Assembly: GCA_963848375.1 (NCBI GenBank)
Contig: CAWKDK010000015.1
Span: 62,001-126,000, forward strand
Length of the DNA stretch: 64,000 nt
Direction: 5' to 3'
DNA from: JAJPJE01 sp963848375
Lineage (GTDB): Bacteria; Acidobacteriota; Terriglobia; Terriglobales; Acidobacteriaceae
Each line of letters opens with the position of its first letter. Position 1 is the stretch's first letter. The notes beneath the pieces are model-generated. The model made no database searches. It worked only from the letters and a program-made list of their open reading frames with translations, and was not told the origin of the DNA. Made by a program: the position numbers and the translations under genes. Of this stretch, positions 37,955-47,318 are shown piece after piece.

Positions 37955-40285
37955 TCACTTGCTGCCATGATTGATCGCGACTCTCTCCTGCGGAGGCTCA
38001 GAGTAGATTCGCCTGTACAGCGATACGTTGCGCAGGATTGCCTGCACATATTCGCGAGTCTCGGTGAAGGGGATCGACTCCACGAATTCCTGCGTGTCAC
38101 GATACTTGCCGTCCGCCAGCCAGCTGTCGACGCGGTCGGTCCCAGCGTTGTATGCGGCAAGCGCGTACTCGAAACGGCCGTTATATCGATCGACGAGATC
38201 TTTGAAGTAGCGCGTGCCAAGTTGCAAGTTGGTGGTCGGCACCAGCAATTGAGTGCTGCGATACCCGCGAATTCTAAGTTCCCTCGCGACGGTCTTGCCG
38301 GTCCCGGGTAACAACTGCATAAGTCCAACCGCGTTCGCATGAGAAACTGCGCCAGCATTGAACTCAGACTCTTGCCGAATCAACGAGGCAACCAGAAACG
38401 GATCGAGCCCATTCAACAAACTGAATTTCCGCAGGTCGGTCCAATATGGCCGCGGAAATAGATATTCCCAGTAAGGCCGCGGCAACGTCGCATAGTCCAT
38501 CGACCAGTAAGCGGGAACGGTCCGCTTTATGTACTCGATTGCGCGCTGGTAGCCACCACTGTCCTGATACAAACGTCCGATCTCATTGGCCGCCCAAGCA
38601 TCGCCACCGTTAGAAGAGGCCTGCTGTAACTCTCGCACCGCGAAGTCGTACATCGCCGCGTTTTCCAGCAGACGCGCTTTTTGGAATCGCAAATCGTCTG
38701 TCGGAGCCGTAATCAATTGCCGAGCGACAACAGTTACCGGAGGAACGCGGTCCAGGAGCGGATCGGAGATTGCTTGAACCGTGCCAATTCCCTCCATGCG
38801 ATCGCGCGCCCTGTCCGCGTAGTAGTAGTTGCGGAACCGATCTGTAAGCTTCTGATAATAAGCCGCGGCTCGAGGCACATCGTTTTGCTCTTCCGCTAAA
38901 CGCGCGCGCCAATACAGCGCGGCCGGCACTTCGGGTGAGTCCGGATACAGCGAGAGTTGCTCTTCGAAACCCTTCGCGGCCTCGACGGTCCGTCCCTGCC
39001 GCAGCGTCAGCCAAGCAGCCTTCCAGTGCGCGCTATGCCCGTACTTGCCACTCGGGAAACGTTCGGAGACTTCGCGATAGGAATCGATGCCGCGATCGTA
39101 ATCGCGCTTGAGCAGGTACATGTTTCCCGCCGCGAAGAGCTGTTGTTCGAGATAAACACTGTTCGGAGCGGCCTGCCGCAATTGTGCAAGCGTATCGACG
39201 AAGCGATTCTCGTCGTCATCCGCGCGCGCAATATCGGCGAGAGTTGCCAGGCGTTGCGCGTTTGCATCGCCCGTGGACACTGTGAGCGATTCAAGATAAG
39301 TGCGCGCACCCCGCCGATCACCACCTCGGTATTGCGCGACACCGATACTGACTGCAACGGTGTCCCGTTCCTCCGGCGTGAGCGATTGGCTTTGCAGTTG
39401 CCGATATTCACGCAATGCGTCACTGTATCGGCGCGCCTGTGAAAGCTGATCCGCTCGTTCCCTTGCCTGCTGTGCCGTTCCAGTCAAGGCATTTACGGCA
39501 AGCAGCTCAACGCCAGCCGAGTCGGCTTCCGTTGCCAGCGGTTGCTGGAAGTACAACTGACGGAGAATCTCTGCTCCTTTGTCGTTCTGGCCAGCACGCA
39601 GATAAGCGCGACCCAGCGTCAACTCAACATCGGATCGATTTGCGTCTGCATATTTTGAGAGCGCAGCGACGGCTTCCTGAGGCGACCCGGCAGCCAGAAG
39701 ACCGTTGGCGTAGATCACGGCGGCATCACGCGTGAAAATCGAGTCGGGATACTTCGTCTCGAAGCCGCGCAGAGTTTCGATGACACGCTGTTCGTCTCCG
39801 CCCGCGCCGTAAGCCATCGCCAGAAAATACGCGACGTAGTCCCCGAGTTCGCCGGAATGCAACTCCGCTTTCTTCAGCGGAGGAATAGCGGCTGGGTAAT
39901 CGCGATCAAGGATGTGGGCGTATCCAAGTACAAGATTCGCCATCATGCCGGCATCGTCACCGCCATGACGCGTAGCGTACGACTGCACGCCGGCGTACGC
40001 GGCCTTCGTCCGATTGTCGAGAAGTTGTTTCGCCATCGGCTTCAGCGAAGCGGACGCCACGAAGGCGCGCGTCATACGATGACTGCGGAGTAGATCGCGC
40101 TCACGCTTCTTCCGCTCGGCAACCGTCAATGGGCGCTTCTTCGATTTGTTTCGGGAAGAGTGTGTCTTGGTGCTCGGTTTATGCGAATCAGAGCTGGGGG
40201 TGCTTGCCGTTTGCGAAAAGGACCAAACAGCGCTGCCGAGGAGGAGACACAGAGAAACTACGAATGCAGAACACCGGGAACTCAC
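37955..40285 (-). CDS. Slt70-like soluble lytic murein transglycosylase
   Basis: This 776-residue periplasmic enzyme has a signal peptide, a long helical TPR-like superhelix (residues 60-560) and a C-terminal SLT domain. The catalytic Glu is in VASLIRQESEF, followed by HANAVGLMQLLPGTGK, the tract NLQLGTRYF, and LAAYNAGTDRV. It cleaves peptidoglycan glycan strands to 1,6-anhydro-muropeptides. It is the last gene on a minus-strand pair behind a GAF gene 9 bases away. Confidence 0.94.
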   Translation of the reverse strand: MSSRCSAFVVSLCLLLGSAVWSFSQTASTPSSDSHKPSTKTHSSRNKSKKRPLTVAERKKRERDLLRSHRMTRAFVASASLKPMAKQLLDNRTKAAYAGVQSYATRHGGDDAGMMANLVLGYAHILDRDYPAAIPPLKKAELHSGELGDYVAYFLAMAYGAGGDEQRVIETLRGFETKYPDSIFTRDAAVIYANGLLAAGSPQEAVAALSKYADANRSDVELTLGRAYLRAGQNDKGAEILRQLYFQQPLATEADSAGVELLAVNALTGTAQQARERADQLSQARRYSDALREYRQLQSQSLTPEERDTVAVSIGVAQYRGGDRRGARTYLESLTVSTGDANAQRLATLADIARADDDENRFVDTLAQLRQAAPNSVYLEQQLFAAGNMYLLKRDYDRGIDSYREVSERFPSGKYGHSAHWKAAWLTLRQGRTVEAAKGFEEQLSLYPDSPEVPAALYWRARLAEEQNDVPRAAAYYQKLTDRFRNYYYADRARDRMEGIGTVQAISDPLLDRVPPVTVVARQLITAPTDDLRFQKARLLENAAMYDFAVRELQQASSNGGDAWAANEIGRLYQDSGGYQRAIEYIKRTVPAYWSMDYATLPRPYWEYLFPRPYWTDLRKFSLLNGLDPFLVASLIRQESEFNAGAVSHANAVGLMQLLPGTGKTVARELRIRGYRSTQLLVPTTNLQLGTRYFKDLVDRYNGRFEYALAAYNAGTDRVDSWLADGKYRDTQEFVESIPFTETREYVQAILRNVSLYRRIYSEPPQERVAINHGSK

Positions 40286-40294
40286 ACTCTTAGT

Positions 40295-41311
40295 TTAGCG
40301 CGGAAACGCCGCTCCGAGCAGAGAGGGATTGTTATCAGCCAAGATACGGACCAGCTCCTGGTTGAACAGATCTGCGGATCCGGCCGCTGTCTGGCCGTAG
40401 CGCTTCTCATAAGTCTCGCGACTCTTCTCGATGTCGTCGCGCAGCCGATCGTAGAGATCGTGATTCGCCTTGCCTTCGCTTACCTTCGCCTGGTTGTAGA
40501 GCTTAATTTCTTCCACCAAAAGCTTGGCGAAGCGACGAGCTTTCTTGTGCAGATCGTCTTCCGGACCGGCTGCGGCGGGAGGAGCCACCGGTACTGCGAC
40601 TACTGTTCCACCCGAAGACGACGCACCTGCTGCAGCCGCCATAACGGCCCCAGCGGCAGCCGCGATTCCGGCTCCATTCGTATCTGGGGACGACGCAACC
40701 GCCGATCGCCGATTCGCGCACAGCTCCAGCCACCAGCCAGTGGTTCGAACCAGGATTTCCAATGCTGCGGAGTCGAGTTTCCCTGCCGGATCACCGCCGT
40801 CGGCGTAGAGCAGAGCGACGCATCGGTCACGAACAACCAGCGGCATCACCACAACCTCGTCGCGCGCCGGCCAGCCAAACTTCACGCCCGCATTGCCGTA
40901 GAACTGCTCCATGCGGCCCGACACCGAGGAACGATTGGAGATTGCTTGAGCCGCCAGGCCGTTTCCGAGTTCCAGCGGCGTCGTACGGATGATCTCGTTG
41001 TCCTGAAAGCCACGTGCGCGCCACCCCGCGGCGGTGTTGCCGCGGACGACGAAAATGGCGGTGCGCTGGCTAAACGACGCGCACCCTTCCAACAGCGCAT
41101 CGAGGATATCGACTTGAGCGGTGGACCCCTGAATACGGTTCATCGCCTCGCGTAACAGCTCGGCAATCGGTTCGTCGTGATTGCCTCCCGGCAGGACAAG
41201 TTCCTCCGCCAGACGGCGTGCGACCGTTTCGCGAATCTGCGAAAACGAGTTGCCAAGTACTTCCGCAATGATCTGTTCAACCGCGTCCGTAAGTTGTTTC
41301 GTGTCCGCCAT
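40295..41311 (-). CDS. GAF-domain protein with Ala-rich linker
   Basis: The start is ATG at 41309-41311 (MADTKQLTDAVEQIIAEVLG), chosen because the upstream open stretch has no family features. The 338-residue protein has a helical N terminus, a GAF-like sensor domain at about 70-200 (IFVVRGNTAAGW, VVVMPLVVRDRCVALLYADGG), an Ala/Gly-rich linker, and a C-terminal helix bundle (KKARRFAKLLVEEIKLYNQAKV). The output is unknown. It precedes the lytic transglycosylase by 9 bases, an operon arrangement. Confidence 0.75.
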   Translation of the reverse strand: MADTKQLTDAVEQIIAEVLGNSFSQIRETVARRLAEELVLPGGNHDEPIAELLREAMNRIQGSTAQVDILDALLEGCASFSQRTAIFVVRGNTAAGWRARGFQDNEIIRTTPLELGNGLAAQAISNRSSVSGRMEQFYGNAGVKFGWPARDEVVVMPLVVRDRCVALLYADGGDPAGKLDSAALEILVRTTGWWLELCANRRSAVASSPDTNGAGIAAAAGAVMAAAAGASSSGGTVVAVPVAPPAAAGPEDDLHKKARRFAKLLVEEIKLYNQAKVSEGKANHDLYDRLRDDIEKSRETYEKRYGQTAAGSADLFNQELVRILADNNPSLLGAAFPR

Positions 41312-41532
41312 GAAGCTCCAGCCGCCAACGGGAATTCGGATTCGGAAGGGGTGATTATATTGCAATCTTTGGCTTACACCATGGTTACCTAGGTTTAATC
41401 CCTAGCGAGTAGTGGAAAACTCCCAAAATCCCCGGAAAGTGCTGATGAAAATGGATTTCAAAAAGCCCTGTGCTCACCTTAGAGACCGTTTACAATAGGC
41501 TTCCTGGATTAAACTTCTGAATCGGGAGCCTC

Positions 41533-42165
41533 ATGGGAGCCATCCAAAAGGTGAACGAACCGGCACCGTTGACTGAAGAGCTGGTACTGGTTACTGCCGC
41601 GAAAGCGGGGGATGTCGGCGCGTTCGAGGAACTCGTTCGGCGATACGATCGGAACGTTTTCCGGATTGCGCAGCACATTACGCAAAACCGCGAAGACGCA
41701 GAAGACGTAGTGCAAGATGCGTTCCTGAAGGCGTACGAAAATTTGCCGCAGTTCCAGATGCAGTCCAAGTTTTACACCTGGCTGGTCCGGATTGCGGTGA
41801 ACGAAGCGCTGATGAAGCTCCGCCGTAGACGGCCGGAGCGCATGGTTTCGTTGGACGAAGAAGTTCGTACGGAAGAGGATTCCATGCCGCGTGAGATCGC
41901 GGACTGGAGCCCGAATCCAGAACAGCAGTACAACCAGGCGGAACTGAAAGACATTCTCGGCAAGACGATACAAGGTTTGCCGCCCAGTTTCCGCACGGTA
42001 TTCGTTTTGCGCGATGTAGAAGGTCTGTCAACCGAAGAGACTGCGGAAGCACTCAACTTGAGCATTCCCGCTGTTAAGTCGCGACTGTTGAGAGCTCGGC
42101 TGCAACTGAGAGAACGGTTGAACAAGTACTTCAAAGCCCGTAAGGGTGGGGACAGCAATAAGTGA
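41533..42165 (+). CDS. ECF-type RNA polymerase sigma factor
   Basis: This 210-residue sigma factor has region 2 (FEELVRRYDRNVFRIAQHITQNREDAEDVVQDAFLKAYE, in short: sigma2 core with the -10 binding block) and region 4 (SFRTVFVLRDVEGLSTEETAEALNLSIPAVKSRL), as in extracytoplasmic sigma factors. It overlaps the following small zinc protein by four bases (GTGA), a typical sigma/anti-sigma arrangement. The target promoters are unknown. Confidence 0.95.
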   Translation: MGAIQKVNEPAPLTEELVLVTAAKAGDVGAFEELVRRYDRNVFRIAQHITQNREDAEDVVQDAFLKAYENLPQFQMQSKFYTWLVRIAVNEALMKLRRRRPERMVSLDEEVRTEEDSMPREIADWSPNPEQQYNQAELKDILGKTIQGLPPSFRTVFVLRDVEGLSTEETAEALNLSIPAVKSRLLRARLQLRERLNKYFKARKGGDSNK

Positions 42166-42416
42166 CCTGCAAAGACTTCCTAAAGGAACTAACCGATTAC
42201 CTCGACGACGCGCTGGATACACGCACTCGTTCCGAGCTCGAAGAGCACCTTCAGTGGTGCCACAACTGCTACGTTATCTGCAACACCACCAAGAAGACCA
42301 TCGAGATCTATCGCGATTCGACCCTTTATGAACTTCCCGACGATTTGCGTGGCCGTTTACGGTCAGCAATCATGACAAAATGCCGGGCCAAGAAGCCGAG
42401 CACCTCCGGGGCTTAG
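42162..42416 (+). CDS. Zinc-binding anti-sigma factor (zf-HC2)
   Basis: This 84-residue protein has the ZAS motif: a Cys near the N terminus (TCKDF) and EHLQWCHNC (H-x3-C-x2-C). It has no transmembrane helix, so it may be a soluble redox-responsive anti-sigma factor for the adjacent ECF sigma factor. Its GTG start overlaps the sigma stop by four bases. Confidence 0.88.
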   Translation: MTCKDFLKELTDYLDDALDTRTRSELEEHLQWCHNCYVICNTTKKTIEIYRDSTLYELPDDLRGRLRSAIMTKCRAKKPSTSGA

Positions 42417-42581
42417 TCTTCCATTGCCATCCTGCAATGATTTGCACTCCTAAGTGCAAGGAAACACTTCTCTTCTTTTCTCTCCGAACGAAACGAAACC
42501 TAATCCCGAGTTCCCGAATCTAAGTAGTCAGATGTGGGCGGCTCTCTCCCAGGGTCGCCAGGTTCTGGAGGGAGGTACCTC

Positions 42582-42821
42582 ATGTTCCGCAGATTGATGG
42601 AAGGATTCTTTGGCTGTTCCCACGCCAACTACAGTTTTCCAAGGAGCAAAAGACCTGGTGAACGCCGTACCGGCGCAGCAGCGCTGACGGGAACATATGT
42701 TGTATGCCTGGATTGCGGCAAGGAGTTCGCCTACGACTGGCAACAGATGAAGGTCGTTCAGCCTGACCATAAGCCGGCTTCGGCGCTTGCTGAGCCTGCC
42801 CGCTCTTACGCAACAAAATAG
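42582..42821 (+). CDS. Small zinc-ribbon-like protein
   Basis: This 79-residue protein starts at the ATG preceded by GGAGGGAGG. It carries a CLDCGKEF pair and a GCSH pair near the N terminus, so four Cys/His positions could hold zinc. The name is unknown. The frame is open farther upstream, but the ribosome binding site decides this start. Confidence 0.65.
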   Translation: MFRRLMEGFFGCSHANYSFPRSKRPGERRTGAAALTGTYVVCLDCGKEFAYDWQQMKVVQPDHKPASALAEPARSYATK

Positions 42822-42853
42822 CTCGCGCCCTTCGACAGAATCTAGCGCATGAA

Positions 42854-42884
42854 AAAAGCCCGGCGACTTTGCCGGGCTTTTCTA
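42854..42884. terminator. Bidirectional terminator after the zinc-ribbon gene
   Basis: An 11-bp perfect stem (AAAAGCCCGGC with GCCGGGCTTTT) with a 6-base loop has T-runs on both strands. It serves the zinc-ribbon gene and the convergent M48 protease. Confidence 0.88.
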
Positions 42885-42901
42885 TCTAGGTTCAAGCAGC
42901 T

Positions 42902-44146
42902 TCAGTCGTCGCGCTTCTTCAGCGTCGGGCGATCATCGCCGCTGTTTGATCCTGAGTTGCTGCTCGTGCTGTTGCCGTTTCCGCTTCCGTTCGTAGTGCT
43001 GCTATCGCCCGAAGAGGTGCGGCGCAGTGTCGGACGGTTTGTATCCTTCTCCTCCTGAATCTTGTGGCGATTCTCAAGCACAGCGAGACGCGCTTTCACA
43101 CTGTCGAATTCCGACGTGTCGAGAACATATTCAGGCTTCGACGGAAGAATCTTTGCAATCTCCTGCTGTGACTTCTCTATGCGATCAGGAGTTGGCGGAT
43201 GCGTGGAGAATGCCTTCGCCAGCGTGCCCGGCTTCTTCTTCTCTTTCGCTTCTACCTTTTCGAAGAACGCAATAAACGATTGCGGATCGTATCCCGTCTT
43301 GTACATATATTCCAAGCCGAGGTAATCCGCCTGCGCTTCGAATTCGCGCGAGAAGCTGAGGAAGGTCAGCGGCAGTGCCAGACTCATGGCATTGTAGGCA
43401 GCGTAACCAATTCCGCCTCCCACGAAGATCAACGGAATCGTCGCGAAATTGGCGTACTGTGCGCGGGTCATCTGCCGAGTGGCATGCCGGGCCGCCACGT
43501 GAGCGATTTCGTGCGCCATCACGCCAGCAAGTTCGGATTCATTGTCCGCCGCCAGAATCAGGCCTGAGTTCACGTAGAAAAATCCGCCCGGGAGCGCGAA
43601 TGCGTTGATCTCATCCGAGTCGACCACCTTGATCGTGAACGGCACTTTCGCATCCGAGTTCCGCACCAGATTCTGCCCGATGCGGTTGACATACTCGGTC
43701 ACAACCGGATCCTGCACCAGCTTTACGCTCGCTTCGACCTGCTGGGCGTAGGACTTGCCCATCTGAATTTCTTTTTCCAGCGAGTACCAGTTGCCTAGCT
43801 TGCCGCCGCCCATCTTACGGTTCCCGATGGCATCGATGTCGTTGATACCGCCGTCATGCTTTTCGGAAGTTGCCGCGGGCGTAGCGGTCGTACTCGAGGT
43901 AGTCGGCTGCGAGGCCGCAGCAGCCTGCGTATCAGCCGGAGGCGGCGCCTGCCCTGTCGAAACCGGCTGCTGGGCCGGCTGCTGCTGGCTCGAGTCGGGC
44001 GTTGACGCTTGAGTTTGAGTCGGCTGGGTAGTTTGAGCCTGAGTCGGCTGCGTACTCGATGGAGTCTGATTGGTCTGCGCCGCTGCTACGGGCAGGAGGC
44101 ACAGCAAAAAAAGTGGAAAGCTGAGGAGGTACGCGCGTGACTTCAT
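42902..44146 (-). CDS. M48-family zinc metalloprotease, exported
   Basis: The start ATG at 44144-44146 has GGGAG six bases upstream and is followed by a signal peptide (AYLLSFPLFLLCLLPVAAAQ). A Thr/Gln/Pro-rich linker of about 100 residues precedes the M48 domain, where VMAHEIAHVAARH is the HExxH zinc site and the third ligand lies in REFEAQADYLGLEYM. A low-complexity Ser/Asn/Gly tail closes the 414-residue protein. This resembles BepA/LoiP-type periplasmic proteases that repair outer-membrane protein assembly. Confidence 0.9.
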   Translation of the reverse strand: MKSRAYLLSFPLFLLCLLPVAAAQTNQTPSSTQPTQAQTTQPTQTQASTPDSSQQQPAQQPVSTGQAPPPADTQAAAASQPTTSSTTATPAATSEKHDGGINDIDAIGNRKMGGGKLGNWYSLEKEIQMGKSYAQQVEASVKLVQDPVVTEYVNRIGQNLVRNSDAKVPFTIKVVDSDEINAFALPGGFFYVNSGLILAADNESELAGVMAHEIAHVAARHATRQMTRAQYANFATIPLIFVGGGIGYAAYNAMSLALPLTFLSFSREFEAQADYLGLEYMYKTGYDPQSFIAFFEKVEAKEKKKPGTLAKAFSTHPPTPDRIEKSQQEIAKILPSKPEYVLDTSEFDSVKARLAVLENRHKIQEEKDTNRPTLRRTSSGDSSTTNGSGNGNSTSSNSGSNSGDDRPTLKKRDD

Positions 44147-44347
44147 ATCCGACTCCCTTTGCGAGTCGATCGCAATCTTGCTCGTTGGTTCCATTATAAG
44201 ACCCAAATGGGTCTCCCCTGTCCAAATTGGATGCGCCCTGGAAGGTTTAGAAGCGCCCACTCGCCCGAGACCAGCAGTATGCGCAACTATCCTCTGAGAT
44301 AGCAACTCCAACATACAGAAAAAGTTGCGCGGATACGGCTTCGGACG

Positions 44348-44677
44348 CTATTTCGGCGGCATTTGGACGATTTCGACCCGAGTGGCTGCCCACTCTCCGG
44401 ATTCGTCCTGAGAGGCTGTAACCCGGACGCCAGTTCCCTTCTGCAGAGCATCTGACGCCCTTGCAGGGTGGGGCTCCCTGCCAATCTCCTCGCCATATAC
44501 GAGTTCCGCGCGGGAGATTTCTACCCGGCGAATTGACCCGTTCGGCGCCTGCAGGTACACCCACCGGTGAGAATCCTGAGTGACAGGTTCTCCGACCAGC
44601 GTTCCGCGAAATGTTCCGGAAGCCGCTAGACTCGCGATGGAGAAACAGACAACCGCTGCCGCCAACAAAGGTTTCAC
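44348..44677 (-). CDS. Small exported protein of unknown function
   Basis: This 109-residue protein has a signal peptide (KPLLAAAVVCFSIASLAAS) and a beta-rich body with RWVYLQAPNGSIRRVEIS and GVRVTASQDESGEWAATRVEI, resembling a small OB-like or SH3-like fold. It lies 201 bases upstream of the M48 protease on the same strand, with no visible terminator between them. The function is unknown. Confidence 0.6.
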   Translation of the reverse strand: MKPLLAAAVVCFSIASLAASGTFRGTLVGEPVTQDSHRWVYLQAPNGSIRRVEISRAELVYGEEIGREPHPARASDALQKGTGVRVTASQDESGEWAATRVEIVQMPPK

Positions 44678-44747
44678 GCGGACTTGGATGCGCCACAGGC
44701 GTTTGTTGCTGTTTCAGAATTGAAACGGGGTCTCTCGAGGAAAGCTT

Positions 44748-44770
44748 GGGGCAGCCTTGGTGGCTGCCCC
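44748..44770 (-). terminator. Hairpin terminator after the inositol-phosphate synthase gene
   Basis: GGGGCAGCC and GGCTGCCCC form a 9-bp perfect stem with a 5-base loop, 12 bases past the stop on the minus strand, followed by AAGCTTTCC. The stem sequence recurs at 23485 and 32294. Confidence 0.6.
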
Positions 44771-44781
44771 TTAACTCAATA

Positions 44782-46140
44782 TCAGTCGTAGTATTCCAGA
44801 CCGAGGTGGGTGATGAGCTCCTCGCCCTTCAAGTGGCGCAAGGTGTTCTTCAGCTTCATCAACTGGATGAACAGATCGTGCTCGGGATAGAGACCCGGAA
44901 CGGTCATGGGCGACTTGAAGTAGAAGCTGAGCCATTCCTGGATACCGAGGCCCTTGAGTGACGACGTGCGCTGTGCCAGATCGAGCAGCAACACCAGGTC
45001 GAGCACGATTGGGGCGGCAAGGATCGAGTCGCGGCAGAGGAAGTCGACCTTGATCTGCATCGGATAGCCGAGCCATCCGAAGATGTCGATGTTGTCCCAA
45101 CCTTCTTTGTTGTCGCCGCGCGGCGGATAGTAATTGATCTTCACCTTATGGCAGATGTTGCCGTAGAGCTGCGGATAGAGATCGGGCTGCAGAATGTATT
45201 CCAGCACCGAAAGCTTCGACTCTTCTTTCGTCTTGAACGAAGCCGGATCATCGAGCACTTCCCCATCGCGATTGCCGAGAATGTTGGTAGAGAACCAGCC
45301 GCTCATACCCAGGAGGCGCGCCTTGAATCCGGGCGCCAGAATCGTCTTCATCAACGTTTGACCAGTCTTGTAGTCCTTGCCGCAGATGGGCGCTTCCATT
45401 TCGCGCGAAAGTTCGAGCATCGCGGGAATATCGACGGTCAGGTTCGGCGCACCGTTCGCAAAGGGCACGCCCTCTTTCAGAGCGGCGTAGGCGTAGATCA
45501 TGGACGGAGCGATCTTCGCGTCGGACTTGGTCAGAGCCTTTTCGAACTTCGCGAGCGAACTGTGAATTTCACTCGGCTTCAGGAACGCCTCGGTGGACGC
45601 ACACCAGACCATCACCAGCCGGTCGGCCTTGCTGCTTTTGCGGAACTTGCGGATATCGTCACGTACCTGTTCCGCCAGGTCCATCTTCGACTTGCCTTTT
45701 TTCTTGTTGGGACCGTCGATGTTGCGGATGTAATTGTGGTCGAAAACAGCCTTCATCGGCTTGATCGTTTTCAGGAACGGCTTCACGCGTCCCAGCAGTT
45801 CCTGCTCCAGCACGCCGGCCTTGCTGGCCGCGGCATACATGTCGTCTTCGAAAATGTCCCAGCCCGTGAAAACCAGGTCGTTCAACTTGCTGAGAGGAAC
45901 AAACTCATTGATCTTTGGCGAGCGGCCATCGGTGCGCTTGCCGAGACGGATGGTCCCCATCTGCGTCAGCGAGCCGATCGGTTGTGCGAAGCCTTTTCGT
46001 ATTGCTTCCACACCAGCGACAAAGGTTGTCGCCACTGCACCCATGCCGGGGATCATTACGCCCAACTTGCCCTTCGCCGGCTGGATCTCGCTTCCCGGTT
46101 GCGAGGTCTTGCCGGATACAGAACTTTGCCGCGATGCCAT
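44782..46140 (-). CDS. Inositol-3-phosphate synthase
   Basis: This NAD-dependent enzyme converts glucose 6-phosphate to myo-inositol 3-phosphate. The 452-residue protein has an N-terminal Rossmann motif (VMIPGMGAVATTFVAGVEA) and the family blocks NGAPNLTVDIPAM, CGKDYKTGQTLMKT, and SWFSTNILGNRDGEVLDDP. Start 46140 is preferred because AGGAAATGCTT precedes that ATG; a second ATG lies six bases earlier. Myo-inositol may enter lipids or osmolytes. It stands alone, divergent from an SDR gene. Confidence 0.94.
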   Translation of the reverse strand: MASRQSSVSGKTSQPGSEIQPAKGKLGVMIPGMGAVATTFVAGVEAIRKGFAQPIGSLTQMGTIRLGKRTDGRSPKINEFVPLSKLNDLVFTGWDIFEDDMYAAASKAGVLEQELLGRVKPFLKTIKPMKAVFDHNYIRNIDGPNKKKGKSKMDLAEQVRDDIRKFRKSSKADRLVMVWCASTEAFLKPSEIHSSLAKFEKALTKSDAKIAPSMIYAYAALKEGVPFANGAPNLTVDIPAMLELSREMEAPICGKDYKTGQTLMKTILAPGFKARLLGMSGWFSTNILGNRDGEVLDDPASFKTKEESKLSVLEYILQPDLYPQLYGNICHKVKINYYPPRGDNKEGWDNIDIFGWLGYPMQIKVDFLCRDSILAAPIVLDLVLLLDLAQRTSSLKGLGIQEWLSFYFKSPMTVPGLYPEHDLFIQLMKLKNTLRHLKGEELITHLGLEYYD

Positions 46141-46404
46141 AAGCATTTCCTATCAAAACAAAAATGATGATGCAAAACGAACTATGTTCTCGTATTGAGA
46201 GAAGAAAAGCAATGATGGTGCACGGATCTGAGCAGATTGTGAGTCGATCAGTCTCTGAGTGAATCAGTCTGTCAAAAGTATCTCCGTATGTCAGTACATG
46301 CACAAGGCGCAGTTTCCAGCCTGACAACTCTCAGACTGATGTACTGAAATACTGATATACCTGAGCCGAAAAGACTGATCGACCTGAAACACTGAGAGAC
46401 TAGC

Positions 46405-47253
46405 ATGCCCAAGATTGCCTTTATTACGGGATCGTCGAGCGGGATTGGATTGTTGAGCGCAGTGGAACTGGCGCGACGGAACTATCACGTGGTGGCGACG
46501 ATGCGTGATCCCGCGCGTCGCGACCGGCTCGACAAAGCATCGAGCGAAGCCGGCGTGAGCGATCGCATCGAAGTGGCGCAACTGGATGTGACACAGCCCC
46601 TCTCGATCGCCCATGCCGTACAACAGACAATTCGAGATCACAAGCGCATCGACGTGCTGGTAAATAATGCGGGCTTTGCGATGGCAGGCTTTGCCGAGGA
46701 TCTCTATCTCGACGAGATTCGCAAGCAGTTCGAGACGAACTTCTTCGGGCACGTCGCCGTGACCAAGGAAGTGATTCCCTTCATGCGAGCGCAGAAGTCC
46801 GGCCACATCATTATGGTGACCTCGGTCGCGGGCAGAGTTGGTCAGCCGGTGGTCGGCACATATTCGGCTTCGAAGTTTGCGCTCGAAGGATGGAGCGAAT
46901 CGCTGCGTATCGAACTGCGCTCGCTGGGAATTCGCGTGGTGTTGGTCGAACCCGGTGCGTTCGAAACCGACATTTGGGTTCGCAACGTAGAGATTGGCAA
47001 ATTCGCCTCGGATGCCAGCGCTCCCAATCATGCGCGGGCGCAACGCTTCTCGGAGTTTGTGAAGAAGAGTGGCTCTAAAGGGCGTCCGAGCGCCGCAGCC
47101 GTAGCGCGGTTGATCGGTCGGGTCTCTGAGGATCCGAACCCAAAGCTCAGATATGTGATCGGAACGGATGCGAAGATGACACTCCTATTGCGGGCTCTGT
47201 TGCCATGGAAGCGCTACGAAAAGCTGGTGGAGAAATTCACCAAAATTGGCTGA
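46405..47253 (+). CDS. Short-chain dehydrogenase/reductase
   Basis: This 282-residue NAD(P)-dependent oxidoreductase has TGSSSGIG (cofactor), NNAG, the catalytic Ser in MVTSVAGR, and Tyr-Lys in YSASKFALEG. The Arg in ATMRDP suggests NADP preference. The C-terminal part has helices and a basic end (LLPWKRYEKLVEKF) as in the classical SDR subfamily acting on sterol-like or retinol-like substrates. The substrate is unknown. Confidence 0.93.
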   Translation: MPKIAFITGSSSGIGLLSAVELARRNYHVVATMRDPARRDRLDKASSEAGVSDRIEVAQLDVTQPLSIAHAVQQTIRDHKRIDVLVNNAGFAMAGFAEDLYLDEIRKQFETNFFGHVAVTKEVIPFMRAQKSGHIIMVTSVAGRVGQPVVGTYSASKFALEGWSESLRIELRSLGIRVVLVEPGAFETDIWVRNVEIGKFASDASAPNHARAQRFSEFVKKSGSKGRPSAAAVARLIGRVSEDPNPKLRYVIGTDAKMTLLLRALLPWKRYEKLVEKFTKIG

Positions 47254-47318
47254 CCTGTACCTAGCAGCGTGCTTGTGACTATGGTATAATGACCATGGTC
47301 TTAAGAGGGAGTTGGAAG

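Noticed and set aside
40160..41155. 331-codon plus-strand frame over the GAF gene
   Set aside because: Basic, Arg-rich and repetitive translation opposite a conserved minus-strand gene.
45148..46167. 339-codon plus-strand frame over the inositol-phosphate synthase gene
   Set aside because: Antisense shadow of a conserved enzyme.
46240..46400. Dense repeats of CTGA/TCAG upstream of the SDR gene, resembling box D of C/D RNAs
   Set aside because: No paired box C motifs (RTGATGA) or guide-like structure, and such RNAs are not expected in bacteria; probably simple sequence drift.
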